NCBI RefSeq assembly: GCF_024297065.1
Contig: NZ_CP101114.1
Location: 1,178,001-1,242,000 of the forward strand
Length of the DNA: 64,000 bases
Source of the DNA: Bartonella harrusi
GTDB lineage: Bacteria > Pseudomonadota > Alphaproteobacteria > Rhizobiales > Rhizobiaceae
Direction: 5' to 3'
Below, in pieces: positions 8,808 to 17,183 of this stretch. Below the pieces are notes generated by a model. It was not told where the DNA came from, made no database searches, and was given only the letters and a program-made list of their open reading frames with translations. How positions within the stretch are numbered: position 1 is the first letter of the stretch; every line of letters begins with the position of its first letter. The position numbers and the translations under genes are program-made.

Positions 8808-10958
8808 ATGTTTCATTTTTTTAAAAAAAAGAAAGAAAAACATAATAAGCCATTCCACAGTCCTAGGCTCATTGAATTAGATGCGTTGTTTGATACAGCA
8901 CTTTATCGTATCCGTTCTGCTAACCATTTCTTTTGGAACAAAGCAAAAATTATCTCACAATGTTTTCATATCCGAGGAGGAAAACGCTTTATAATAGAAA
9001 TTCTTGATGAAACACTAACATTAGGATTGATTGGTTTTACACTGTTTACCATTGTAGGCATTCCAGTTTTTGAATTAACAAAAAAAGATTGGTACTCTCT
9101 CAAAAAATTTTCCATTCTTTTTCTAGACCGATATGGAAATCCCATCGGTCACCGTGGTACATTACCAGCTGCCTCAGTTCCTGTGGAAGAAATGCCAGAT
9201 TATGTTATTAAAGCCGTTCTTGCAACAGAGGACAGACATTTTTTTGATCACTGGGGTATTGATTTACAAGGTCTCACGCGAGCAATCACACAAAATATAC
9301 AAGCTAAGGGTGTTGTTCAAGGTGGTTCAACCCTTACACAACAACTGGCTAAAAATTTGTTTTTAACAAATGAAAGAACCATAACACGTAAAATCAAAGA
9401 AGCTTATCTTGCCCTTTGGTTAGAAGCAAACTTCAGCAAACAACAAATTTTGCAACTTTATCTTGATCATGCATATATGGGTGGAAACAATTTTGGTATT
9501 ACAGCTGCTGCAAAATTTTATTTTGATAAAAACATACGCAATCTTTCCCTTAGTGAATCTGCTATGTTAGCAGGGCTGTTCAAAGCCCCAAGCAAATATG
9601 CTCCTCATAGACATCTCTTTGCTGCCCAAACACGTGCCAACGTAGTACTCTCTAATCTTGTTAATAGCGGGTTTATGACGGCAAGCCAAATTATCAACGC
9701 TCATCGCCATCCCGCAAGAGCACTTATAAAAACAGAAAGTACGCAACCTAATTATTTTCTTGATTGGGTATTTGGCGAAGTCAAAAAAATAAGTAGCGAA
9801 CTTCCAAGCCATAGTTTGATTATTCAAACCACTCTCGATCCAGATATTCAAAGAACAGCAGAAGAAGCAATCGCGTACCATTTACACCAATATGGTCAAC
9901 AATACCGCGTAACACAAGCAGCAACAGTTATTCTTGACAATAACGGAGCTGTCTGTGCAATCGTTGGAGGAGTGGATTATAGTAAAAGTCAGTTTAACAG
10001 AGCCACACAAGGTGGCCGACAACCTGGTTCTTCATTCAAACCTTATGTTTACGCATCCGCAATGGAACATGGCCTGTCTCCTTCAACAATCGTCTTAGAT
10101 GCTCCCATTCGTTGGGGCGGCTGGTCACCCAAAAATAATTCTGGTCATTATCTTGGTAAAATTGATCTAGCAACCGCTTTGGCTTTTTCCATCAATACCG
10201 TGCCCGTCTATCTTACCTATCACTACCTTAACCGCGATACCCAACCCATCATAGATCTCATCAAAAATATGGGAATCCATGCACATATCTTATCACACAA
10301 AACTATGGTTCTAGGCACATCTAATATGACACCTATGGATCAAGCAATTGGTTTTAATGTCTTCGCAAACGGGGGCATAGCCGGAAATCTCCATGGATTT
10401 ACACAAATCCGCACAACAGATGGACGTATTGTATGGGACTTCGAACATAACGGTAATAAACTTCATCGTGTCCTTAGTGAACAAACCACCGCTTATATAA
10501 ACCAAATGATGGTGGGTGTCACAACGCGAGGATCTGGTAAACGCGCAGCCCTCCCCATGACACTTGTTGCTGGGAAGACTGGAACATCACAATCCTATCG
10601 CGATGCATGGTTTGTTGGCTTTACTGGTAATTATACGGGTGCTGTATGGATGGGAAATGATAACTTTTCATCAATGAATCGCGCCTTTGGTGGGGGTATT
10701 CCTGCCATGATATGGCATAGCATTATGCTTTCTGCACATCAAAATATTATGCTCAAGAAACTCTATGGTGTTAAAGACTCTCTTCTTCCTTATCAACCAC
10801 CGACATCCCCTTCTCACAATGATTCTGAGCTTACAGTCCCAATACCCCATACGCTCTCACATGAAACATTGAATATTGTACGCCTGATTCATCATAGCCT
10901 GAAAAAACTGCCTACAATCTCTTTGAAAAGAGACAATATAGGCACTTCAAGATTTTGA
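8808..10958 (+). CDS. bifunctional penicillin-binding protein 1 (class A)
   Basis: This 716-residue inner-membrane cell-wall synthase has one TM helix near residue 70, a GT51 glycosyltransferase domain and then a transpeptidase domain. The GT51 motifs are ATEDRHFFDHWGID (catalytic Glu), GGSTLTQQLAKNLFL, RKIKEAYLALWLE and the ILQLYLDHAYMG block. The transpeptidase motifs are SSFK in QPGSSFKPYVYA (active-site Ser), SIN, and KTGTS. A TTG 39 bases upstream is in frame, but the ATG at 8808 gives a basic cytoplasmic head (FKKKKEK) and is preferred. The downstream DUF1214 gene overlaps its stop, so the three genes likely form an operon. Confidence 0.9.
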   Translation: MFHFFKKKKEKHNKPFHSPRLIELDALFDTALYRIRSANHFFWNKAKIISQCFHIRGGKRFIIEILDETLTLGLIGFTLFTIVGIPVFELTKKDWYSLKKFSILFLDRYGNPIGHRGTLPAASVPVEEMPDYVIKAVLATEDRHFFDHWGIDLQGLTRAITQNIQAKGVVQGGSTLTQQLAKNLFLTNERTITRKIKEAYLALWLEANFSKQQILQLYLDHAYMGGNNFGITAAAKFYFDKNIRNLSLSESAMLAGLFKAPSKYAPHRHLFAAQTRANVVLSNLVNSGFMTASQIINAHRHPARALIKTESTQPNYFLDWVFGEVKKISSELPSHSLIIQTTLDPDIQRTAEEAIAYHLHQYGQQYRVTQAATVILDNNGAVCAIVGGVDYSKSQFNRATQGGRQPGSSFKPYVYASAMEHGLSPSTIVLDAPIRWGGWSPKNNSGHYLGKIDLATALAFSINTVPVYLTYHYLNRDTQPIIDLIKNMGIHAHILSHKTMVLGTSNMTPMDQAIGFNVFANGGIAGNLHGFTQIRTTDGRIVWDFEHNGNKLHRVLSEQTTAYINQMMVGVTTRGSGKRAALPMTLVAGKTGTSQSYRDAWFVGFTGNYTGAVWMGNDNFSSMNRAFGGGIPAMIWHSIMLSAHQNIMLKKLYGVKDSLLPYQPPTSPSHNDSELTVPIPHTLSHETLNIVRLIHHSLKKLPTISLKRDNIGTSRF

Positions 10959-11572
10959 ATTTGAGATCTCTTAGAATGTTTGTCAAGATTATGGTTCCCT
11001 TTTTCATTTTTGCTTTTTCCATTTTATGCGGGATATTGAGTGTTGATTATGCACTCAATTCCTTTCATCATTTTGGACGCTTTACAATTGGACAATGGAG
11101 TGCTTATCCTCAAGTGGGAACAACCAACACTGATCCCTATACGCGTGCGCGCGCTGCCAAACGAGGTGATATATCAATTGGACACACAGAAGGTCTCATT
11201 TTCCAAATTTGGAAAGATAACCACGGGCGTCCACTCCAAGCAAATTGCCATTACTTAATGAAAGGTTATATCCCTGAAGCACGCTTTTTTACCCTTTATA
11301 CAGCGGATAGATCACTCAAACCATATACTTCATCTCACAAAATACCATTCGAACTCTACAGCAATAATATTACCTATGAGAGTGATGGTTCCTTTTTCAT
11401 CAATATTTCACAAAAGCCGCACCCAGGCAATTGGCTTGCAATGGTTAGCCCAAAAGAATTTGGTCTTATTCTTACCTTATATGATACCTCAATCATCTCC
11501 GCAACGGCATTGCAAAAACTTACGATGCCATCAGTGGAACAAATTCCATCAGGACAAATAAACTGTGATTAG
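10955..11572 (+). CDS. DUF1214-domain exported protein
   Basis: This protein of about 205 residues has an N-terminal membrane anchor or signal and then a DUF1214 domain (DPYTRARAAKRGD, then GNWLAMVSPKEFGLILTLYD). The TTG start overlaps the PBP stop (TTGA); an in-frame ATG at 10976 is the alternative. DUF1214 and DUF1254 proteins commonly occur together, as here. The biochemical function is unknown. Location next to a cell-wall synthase suggests an envelope role, but that is inference. Confidence 0.75.
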   Translation: MNLRSLRMFVKIMVPFFIFAFSILCGILSVDYALNSFHHFGRFTIGQWSAYPQVGTTNTDPYTRARAAKRGDISIGHTEGLIFQIWKDNHGRPLQANCHYLMKGYIPEARFFTLYTADRSLKPYTSSHKIPFELYSNNITYESDGSFFINISQKPHPGNWLAMVSPKEFGLILTLYDTSIISATALQKLTMPSVEQIPSGQINCD

Positions 11573-12104
11573 ATTCATTTACATCGGACTTCTTGCCATC
11601 ATTGGCGCTGTCATTGTCCATATTTGCGTTCTCTTTCTCATACCCTATTGGACGCAAAATAATATATGGACAGAACTGAAAAAATCTGGAGCCCCCTATC
11701 AATTCGTTGACTTAGATGCTCAGAATCCTATTCAACAATCTACGGATCCATTTTTTCTTCTTAAAGTCTGCCGATTTAATCTAGAAAATGGTCCTGTTCA
11801 TTTAAAGGCTTTGAAAACAACACAATTTTGGTCATTCGCCGCCTACACATATGATGGAATTATTTTCTATAGCCTTAATGATCGCACTGCTCCTGATGCT
11901 ACACTCGACCTCATCATTGGAAAACCAATACAAATTATAGAACTTAAACAATCAAAGCCTAAAAACAATATCAATTCAGTTTTGGTCGCTAAAAATTTGA
12001 ATAAAGGTTTTGTACTCTTACGCATTTTTGCTCCCTCTTTTCTTGCTAAGAAAGAGAGTGAAGCCTTCTTTTCATCTGCAACTTGTCACATATTGAATGA
12101 ATAA
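11565..12104 (+). CDS. DUF1254-domain membrane-anchored protein
   Basis: GTG start, 179 residues, overlapping the DUF1214 gene by 8 bases. An N-terminal TM helix (residues 4-26) precedes a soluble domain with FFLLKVCRFNLENGPV and FWSFAAYTYDGIIFYSLNDR, typical of the short DUF1254 partner found in Rhizobiales. The function is unknown. It is the last gene of the PBP operon. Confidence 0.72.
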   Translation: MIRFIYIGLLAIIGAVIVHICVLFLIPYWTQNNIWTELKKSGAPYQFVDLDAQNPIQQSTDPFFLLKVCRFNLENGPVHLKALKTTQFWSFAAYTYDGIIFYSLNDRTAPDATLDLIIGKPIQIIELKQSKPKNNINSVLVAKNLNKGFVLLRIFAPSFLAKKESEAFFSSATCHILNE

Positions 12105-12684
12105 AAGCATATCAAAATGATTATTTGCAAATTTTATCAATTGAATACCATCATGAAGATACCATTCTTATGCAAAATTTTAAAAAACTGATTTTTTATC
12201 GAAGTAAAAAATCATTTATCATGATTTCCATAACAATCACCTCTTGAAATATAAATTTTGCATATAAGGATATAAAAAATAGTATATTAATTATAAATAT
12301 GCAAAAGAAGATGATCTCTTTTGCAAATAATCCTCTCTTCTTCGATACAAAATATCTCTTTGCAAAAAAAAACAATAAAGATAGCTAAAAGTTCTGTAAA
12401 AACAGCATTTTATAAACCTGACAGTTTGTCTTCTCATTTTATTTCTATGTGATTATAAATTTTTCTCATAAAATCAGATTAACACGATAATAAACTATAA
12501 AAAAAATGATTATTATTTACCCTTTATGAAGACGTTAAAATAATTTGCTGAAAATTTGATGAATACAACGATCCTTGATCTCAAAAAAAACTGCTTTACT
12601 TTTGTTGTATGACTAGGAAAATTTTAAGATAGAGAATCTGAAAAAGCTTTTCTTAAGGGATACTGTTGAGGGGAAAAAAGTTTC
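12105..12684. other. non-coding AT-rich spacer
   Basis: There is no supported gene on either strand across about 580 bases. A perfect 9-bp stem with a 6-base loop at 12190-12213 (GATTTTTTA / TAAAAAATC) lies about 85 bases after the DUF1254 stop and might act as a weak terminator, but it lacks a GC stem and a T run. Confidence 0.35.
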
Positions 12685-13470
12685 ATGAAAAAAAAATATG
12701 TTCGGTTCGTTTCAAGGGCCGCAGTGTGGTCTCCCCGTTTTAGCGGGTTGGCGTTTTTTATTTTATTATTTTCAGTGTTTCTACAGCGTTTTTCTGTCAT
12801 CCATGTCGTTGACTTTATAATTTTAACTGTCATTTCTGCTTGCTGTATTGTTGTTTCTCTTTTTCTTGCATTCAAAGCACTTTACAATTTATGGGTGTTT
12901 GGCGCTCTGGGTGGAATGAAAGCTTTAAAAGGGATTATTTATTCATTAATTACTGGTACGCCATTGGTGTTATTTTTTGGGGGATGGTTTACTTTACCAG
13001 CTCTTCATGATGTCTCTACTGACACACAAAGACCACCCGCTTTTTTTCGTGCAACACGCCCCAATGATGCTTTGCCGCTTAAGAGTGTTTTAACTGAACA
13101 AACAGCCTTACAAATGTTACAATGGCCGGAAATGTCAGGACGTCGTTATGACGGTTCACCTGAACGTATTCGTAAATTAGTTCTCAATGTGTTAGAAACT
13201 TATGACTGGCCTGTTGTGGCTCAAAGAGAGTTTACAGAAAAAGAAAATGAGATTTATATTGAAACGATAGCAAAAACTTTTTACCTTGGCTTTATTTCAG
13301 ATATTGTCATCCGTTTAACTGATGAAGGGGATACAACTTTCGTTGATATGCGCTCCGCTTCTCGTTATTTGCCAAGAGATTTGGGGACAAATGCTGCTTT
13401 TATTATCGATTTTATGGATGCACTTGATACAGAAGTCGCTTCCCTCCCCCTTTCTCAAGATGGTGAGTAG
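12685..13470 (+). CDS. DUF1499 integral membrane protein
   Basis: This 261-residue protein has three hydrophobic segments in the first 110 residues (near 22-35, 40-70 and 88-106). A C-terminal DUF1499 domain of about 130 residues follows, marked by YDGSPERI, WPVV and the VDMRSASRY motif typical of the family. ATG at 12685 is preceded by a GGGG-rich ribosome site (TTGAGGGGAAAAAAG). The function of the family is not established. It stands alone, with no operon partner. Confidence 0.8.
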   Translation: MKKKYVRFVSRAAVWSPRFSGLAFFILLFSVFLQRFSVIHVVDFIILTVISACCIVVSLFLAFKALYNLWVFGALGGMKALKGIIYSLITGTPLVLFFGGWFTLPALHDVSTDTQRPPAFFRATRPNDALPLKSVLTEQTALQMLQWPEMSGRRYDGSPERIRKLVLNVLETYDWPVVAQREFTEKENEIYIETIAKTFYLGFISDIVIRLTDEGDTTFVDMRSASRYLPRDLGTNAAFIIDFMDALDTEVASLPLSQDGE

Positions 13471-14067
13471 AGACTTAACAATAGATATTTTTTTAATAAA
13501 CAGCTTATTTCTCAATGAAGTTCAATACGGACGAGAGTGAATAGATCAGCTCTAAATTTTCAACACTTAATCTACATATTTAAAAAACTATTGATTAATT
13601 TAATAACAGTTTTTAGCTCTTTGTCTTGGTTATTTTAATAGTTTTATCATTTTACTCTCTGTGCTTTTAGAAAATAAATATCTCGAAATACTAAAATAAA
13701 TAACAAGATACAATTTTAACAACTTCCAAAATAATAAATATAAAATACTTTATATATCATGATAAATTATTATTTTATCATAAAACTTTTACAAAAAAAA
13801 GCATATAAATTAAAAAAAATGTAACTATAATTATTTACAATAATTCAAAAATTTTATCTATTTACGAATGATTTAAGATATATATAAATATATTGTAATA
13901 AAGTATAACATAAAAAGGAAAATTATTTCAAATAATTCTAACTTTATACTTTTAAAAGTTTTATATTTAAATACATAAGAAAAAATTTTAAAAATAACAT
14001 GAATAATTGTTAAAATAAACGCGATTTTAATAATATTTAAATTTACAAACATAATTAATATAAAAAA
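13471..14067. other. non-coding, very AT-rich spacer
   Basis: About 600 bases of extreme AT content lie between the DUF1499 gene and the small membrane-protein genes. No gene was found on either strand. The base composition change fits the left edge of an acquired segment. Confidence 0.4.
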
Positions 14068-14298
14068 CTAATATTTAATATATTCAAACGAAACATAAAT
14101 AAAACAAAATGCTAAAAAAGTCAAAAAGAATAACCTAAATGTCTTAAGCGATTCCTTTATACTATTTTTCCAACTGTCACCACTGTATCTATAAATTAAT
14201 GCAAATAAAAATATAAAAATAAATATTGAATACAGCATATTAAAAACATTACTAGTTAATAGTGAAATAATATTATTACTAAGATACATAATAAACAT
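14068..14298 (-). CDS. small two-helix membrane protein (possible immunity protein)
   Basis: 76 residues or slightly fewer (several Met near the start). Two hydrophobic stretches (about 5-36 and 52-72) flank a basic loop containing YRYSGDSWKNSIKESLKTF. The second small gene at 14703-14912 has the same loop pattern, YRxxSxxSWKxxxKESL, so the two are paralogues. A near-identical element lies 70-90 bases upstream of each. I do not recognise the family. Size, topology and place beside a peptide exporter resemble immunity proteins of class II microcins; that function is inferred. Confidence 0.5.
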   Translation of the reverse strand: MFIMYLSNNIISLLTSNVFNMLYSIFIFIFLFALIYRYSGDSWKNSIKESLKTFRLFFLTFLAFCFIYVSFEYIKY

Positions 14299-14702
14299 CC
14301 AAAATGAAATTTTTTATATGTAGCTGAAATTATTTAATTTTTCTATATTTATTAATCTACAACTATAAAAATACTAACTTCAGAGATATCCTTCTGAATA
14401 TTATCTACAAATCATAGTCAGTATTCTTTAACTTCACCGGTTAAGATAATCAGGAACTTATTTAGCCAAGTGGATTATATTAGAAATTTTAGTGCGCATT
14501 TATAGTCATGTTTTAAATCTTTCCTTGCCTGATTTTACGCACTTGGTAAATAGAGTCGTTGTTTAAACGCATTAGAAAAGTTAATTTTATGTCTTTTAAC
14601 AGGAAACTCTATAAAAAAACTAAATAAAATTACATTTTATAATAATATTATAATTTATTTTATAAATAAAATTAGTGTATATCAAAAACTATATTTTTAT
14701 AA
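14299..14702. other. spacer between the two small membrane-protein genes
   Basis: No gene longer than about 20 codons is seen. It contains the upstream element shared with the neighbour (14372-14390) and a pair of imperfect inverted pieces, TTTAGCCAAGTG near 14461 and CACTTGGTAAAT near 14539, which could be a decayed mobile-element end or a long stem. Confidence 0.35.
14372..14390 (-). repeat. upstream element copy 1, shared by the small genes
   Basis: TACTAACTTCAGAGATATC (plus-strand reading) is nearly identical to the sequence at 14982-15000, with one difference over 18 bases. Each copy lies about 70-90 bases upstream of its small minus-strand gene, so a shared promoter or leader duplicated with the gene is likely. 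Confidence 0.5.
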
Positions 14703-14912
14703 TTACAAACCAATATATACAATAATATAATCAACAATCTTTATCATTATAAACACCATAATTCCTAATGATAACGATTCCTTTGCAGCTTGTTTCCAAC
14801 TATAACTGCTAAAAAATCTATAGCACAACATACATCCCAAAACACTTATAACTAGTGGAAGAAATAATTTTATAAGTTTATAAATAATATCCATAACAAA
14901 AAAACCAAACAT
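14703..14912 (-). CDS. small two-helix membrane protein, paralogue (possible immunity protein)
   Basis: 69 residues, or 63 if the internal Met at 14894 is used. Two hydrophobic segments (about 12-32 and 48-68) are separated by the basic loop YRFFSSYSWKQAAKESL, which matches the loop of the neighbouring 76-residue protein. Known microcin immunity proteins are about this size with two or three membrane helices, but no sequence link can be claimed from reading alone. Confidence 0.5.
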   Translation of the reverse strand: MFGFFVMDIIYKLIKLFLPLVISVLGCMLCYRFFSSYSWKQAAKESLSLGIMVFIMIKIVDYIIVYIGL

Positions 14913-14981
14913 CTATTTACAATAAATAATAGATATCTCTGAGATGAGTTGTGCCATAACTTTTAAATTATGTCGCAATGT

Positions 14982-15000
14982 TACTAACCTCAGAGATATT
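14982..15000 (-). repeat. upstream element copy 2, shared by the small genes
   Basis: TACTAACCTCAGAGATATT (plus-strand reading) is the partner of 14372-14390. A further partial copy in inverse orientation (ATATCTCTGAG) lies at about 14932-14942. The conserved distance to each gene start argues for a regulatory role. Confidence 0.45.
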
Positions 15001-15015
15001 CAATTACTTTACTCG

Positions 15016-15270
15016 TTATTCTTTAGTGCATTCATCCAGCTTATTGAACCAAGCGTCAGCACCCCGGTCTACTGCACCGATCGCCGCTCCATAGCCAGCG
15101 CCTGCCAATCCTCCCCTAGCTCCGCCTATTGCTCCTCCTATTACTGCGCCTTTAATACCATTTGCAACCACATCATAAGTATAACCACCCGCATCACACC
15201 TGTCAGAATGAAACCAACTTGATGAATGTGAACTATTGTCTGAATCACGTGATGAACTTGAACTACCCAT
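15016..15270 (-). CDS. glycine-zipper peptide, candidate exported (microcin-like) substrate
   Basis: 84 residues from ATG 15270, which has a strong ribosome site (AAGGAGG, 5 bases upstream); the upstream in-frame Met is not supported. Order of parts: Ser-rich polar head (1-22), Cys25, a glycine-zipper region (about 38-70) with repeated GGAxGG/GAxG spacing and Lys40, then a polar tail with Lys77, Cys81 and Lys83. There is no Sec signal and no clear GG-type leader. The two cysteines flank the hydrophobic glycine-rich core as in disulfide-bearing class II microcins. It is divergent from an exporter operon that includes a lysine acyltransferase, so it is the best local candidate for that operon's substrate. 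This role is inference. Confidence 0.6.
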   Translation of the reverse strand: MGSSSSSRDSDNSSHSSSWFHSDRCDAGGYTYDVVANGIKGAVIGGAIGGARGGLAGAGYGAAIGAVDRGADAWFNKLDECTKE

Positions 15271-15307
15271 TTTATCCTCCTTTTTATTAAAACGACGTAT
15301 CATTACG

Positions 15308-15329
15308 ATACATTACCTTTGTAATGTAT
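15308..15329. promoter_or_regulatory. palindromic operator candidate
   Basis: A perfect 9-bp inverted repeat, ATACATTAC / GTAATGTAT with a 4-base spacer, lies in the divergent promoter region, 38-59 bases upstream of the peptide gene start and about 190 bases before the exporter. CATTAC occurs once more just outside. Suitable for a dimeric repressor or activator, but the binder is unknown. Confidence 0.45.
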
Positions 15330-15515
15330 TTAAAATTAATGTCAAACATAATTTGAACAAAATTTACATTTTTCTTTTATAAATAAATAAATAGATTATG
15401 TATATATTGTTATAAACAAAATATATTTTTGAATTAAAAATAATTTTTATTTATAATACTGTTTAAATATGATACATGAAGCGATGTTTTCTCTTAACAA
15501 AATAATAAAAAGCAA

Positions 15516-17183
15516 ATGAGCAATTCATCCGAAAAACGAGTATCCTTCTCTTGGTTTACTAAAACTACTAAGAAGTATATTCACTATGTTATTGAACTCA
15601 GTCTTGTGGCCATTGTTTTGCGCTTACTCGGCTTGGTCAATCCTTTTATTTTCCAAGCGATTATCGACCGTATCTTACCCTTTCAGCGTGTAGAAAGCCT
15701 TTATATTATCGTTATCCTTATGATTGCTATCATGCTGTTTAGCACGGCTCTTAGCTCCCTCTCGGGCTATTTAGGAGCTTATTTAGCCAATCGGCTGACT
15801 CTAGAATTTGCACGTCGTATTTACACCCATGTGTTAAGCCTCTCATTACCTGTCTTATCTTCTTGGCAGGTAGGAGAACTGTTCACACGAATCGGAGAGG
15901 TTGATACAATTCGTGGTTTTTTAACGGGAACCATTGCGACAACCGTCCTGAATGTTCTTTTTGCCATTATTTATATTGCTGCACTCTTTTCCATTAGTCC
16001 GAAACTCACTTTTATCGTTCTTATCATCTTACCCTTACAAATGGGTTCTTTAGCAGTGGTCGGTCCCTTTTTACGCCACCAATTACGCCGCACTTTCACT
16101 CTGCAAGCAGCCCATCAATCGCGCCTTATTGAAAGTTTTACCAATCTTGAAGCCATAAAAGCGCATGTAAAAGAGCCAGCCCATACAATACGCATGCAAG
16201 AAACTCTAACTCGTAGCTTAGATCAAAGCCTTACAACCAGTAAATTGCATCTTCTCAATGGAGCCATGAGTCATATTTTTGGTGATCTTTTCACTATCTT
16301 TATTATCTTTTTTGGTGCTCAAGCAGTTCTTCAAAACCAGATTACGCTAGGGCAACTTATTGCCTTTCATCTCCTTGCCGGTAATGTTTCTGGTCCTATC
16401 TTAAGTCTTGCCTCTTTATGGGAAGAATGGCAGCACTTAAAAATCTCTCGCCTTCGTTTGGGCGATATTCTTAATACCCCATCAGAATGGGAAGTAGAAA
16501 AACCTCCTCTTCAGCTCACTACAACACCCCTTCTTGAAGCCAACGATCTTTGTTTTTCTTATGGAGAAAAACCTATTATCAGCCACCTTAATGTCTGTTT
16601 ACAAGCTGGAAAACCGATTATGTTGCTTGGTCCTTCAGGATGTGGAAAAACAACCTTGGCTAAGCTCCTTTGTGGTCTCTACCCGCCAACAAGTGGAAAG
16701 ATATTCATTAACAACCAACCTTTACAGAACTTTGATATCCGCAGTGTGCGTGAAACAATCGCCTATTTCCCCCAAAATCCTTGCCTTTTTTCTGGAACCA
16801 TTCTTGAAAATATGCTTCTCGCCAAACCAGATGCCACAACAGATGAAATCAACGCTGCACTATATGCTAGTGCTTGTCACTATTTGATTGCTCAGTTGCC
16901 TCAAGGACTAGAAACACAAGTGGGAGAGCAAGGTGGATTTTTATCAGGTGGTCAGCGCCAACGCTTGGCTTTGGCTTGTTTCTTTCTCATAAACCCAAGC
17001 CTTCTTATTTTGGATGAGCCAACCTCCGCATTGGATGATACTGTCAGTGCACAGATTGTTGAACATTTATATAAACTTTCGCAAGAACGCATCGTTCTCG
17101 TTATTACCCACAAACGTGATCTTTTTCCTCAGCACGCAACTGTCTTAAACTTTGCTGATCTGGAGGTAAAAAATGACGGATAA
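15516..17183 (+). CDS. type I secretion ABC transporter (HlyB-like, no peptidase domain)
   Basis: This 555-residue fused membrane and ATPase half-transporter starts almost directly at the first membrane helices (about 24-45, 55-80, then 135-180 and 250-290). The nucleotide-binding domain (about 345-550) has Walker A GPSGCGKTT, signature LSGGQRQRLALA, Walker B LLILDEPTSALDD and the H-loop Thr-His. HlyB-type exporters are usually about 700 residues because of an N-terminal C39 peptidase or peptidase-like domain; that domain is absent here and no open frame upstream could supply it. The following gene starts inside its last codons, so the two are co-translated. Confidence 0.85.
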   Translation: MSNSSEKRVSFSWFTKTTKKYIHYVIELSLVAIVLRLLGLVNPFIFQAIIDRILPFQRVESLYIIVILMIAIMLFSTALSSLSGYLGAYLANRLTLEFARRIYTHVLSLSLPVLSSWQVGELFTRIGEVDTIRGFLTGTIATTVLNVLFAIIYIAALFSISPKLTFIVLIILPLQMGSLAVVGPFLRHQLRRTFTLQAAHQSRLIESFTNLEAIKAHVKEPAHTIRMQETLTRSLDQSLTTSKLHLLNGAMSHIFGDLFTIFIIFFGAQAVLQNQITLGQLIAFHLLAGNVSGPILSLASLWEEWQHLKISRLRLGDILNTPSEWEVEKPPLQLTTTPLLEANDLCFSYGEKPIISHLNVCLQAGKPIMLLGPSGCGKTTLAKLLCGLYPPTSGKIFINNQPLQNFDIRSVRETIAYFPQNPCLFSGTILENMLLAKPDATTDEINAALYASACHYLIAQLPQGLETQVGEQGGFLSGGQRQRLALACFFLINPSLLILDEPTSALDDTVSAQIVEHLYKLSQERIVLVITHKRDLFPQHATVLNFADLEVKNDG

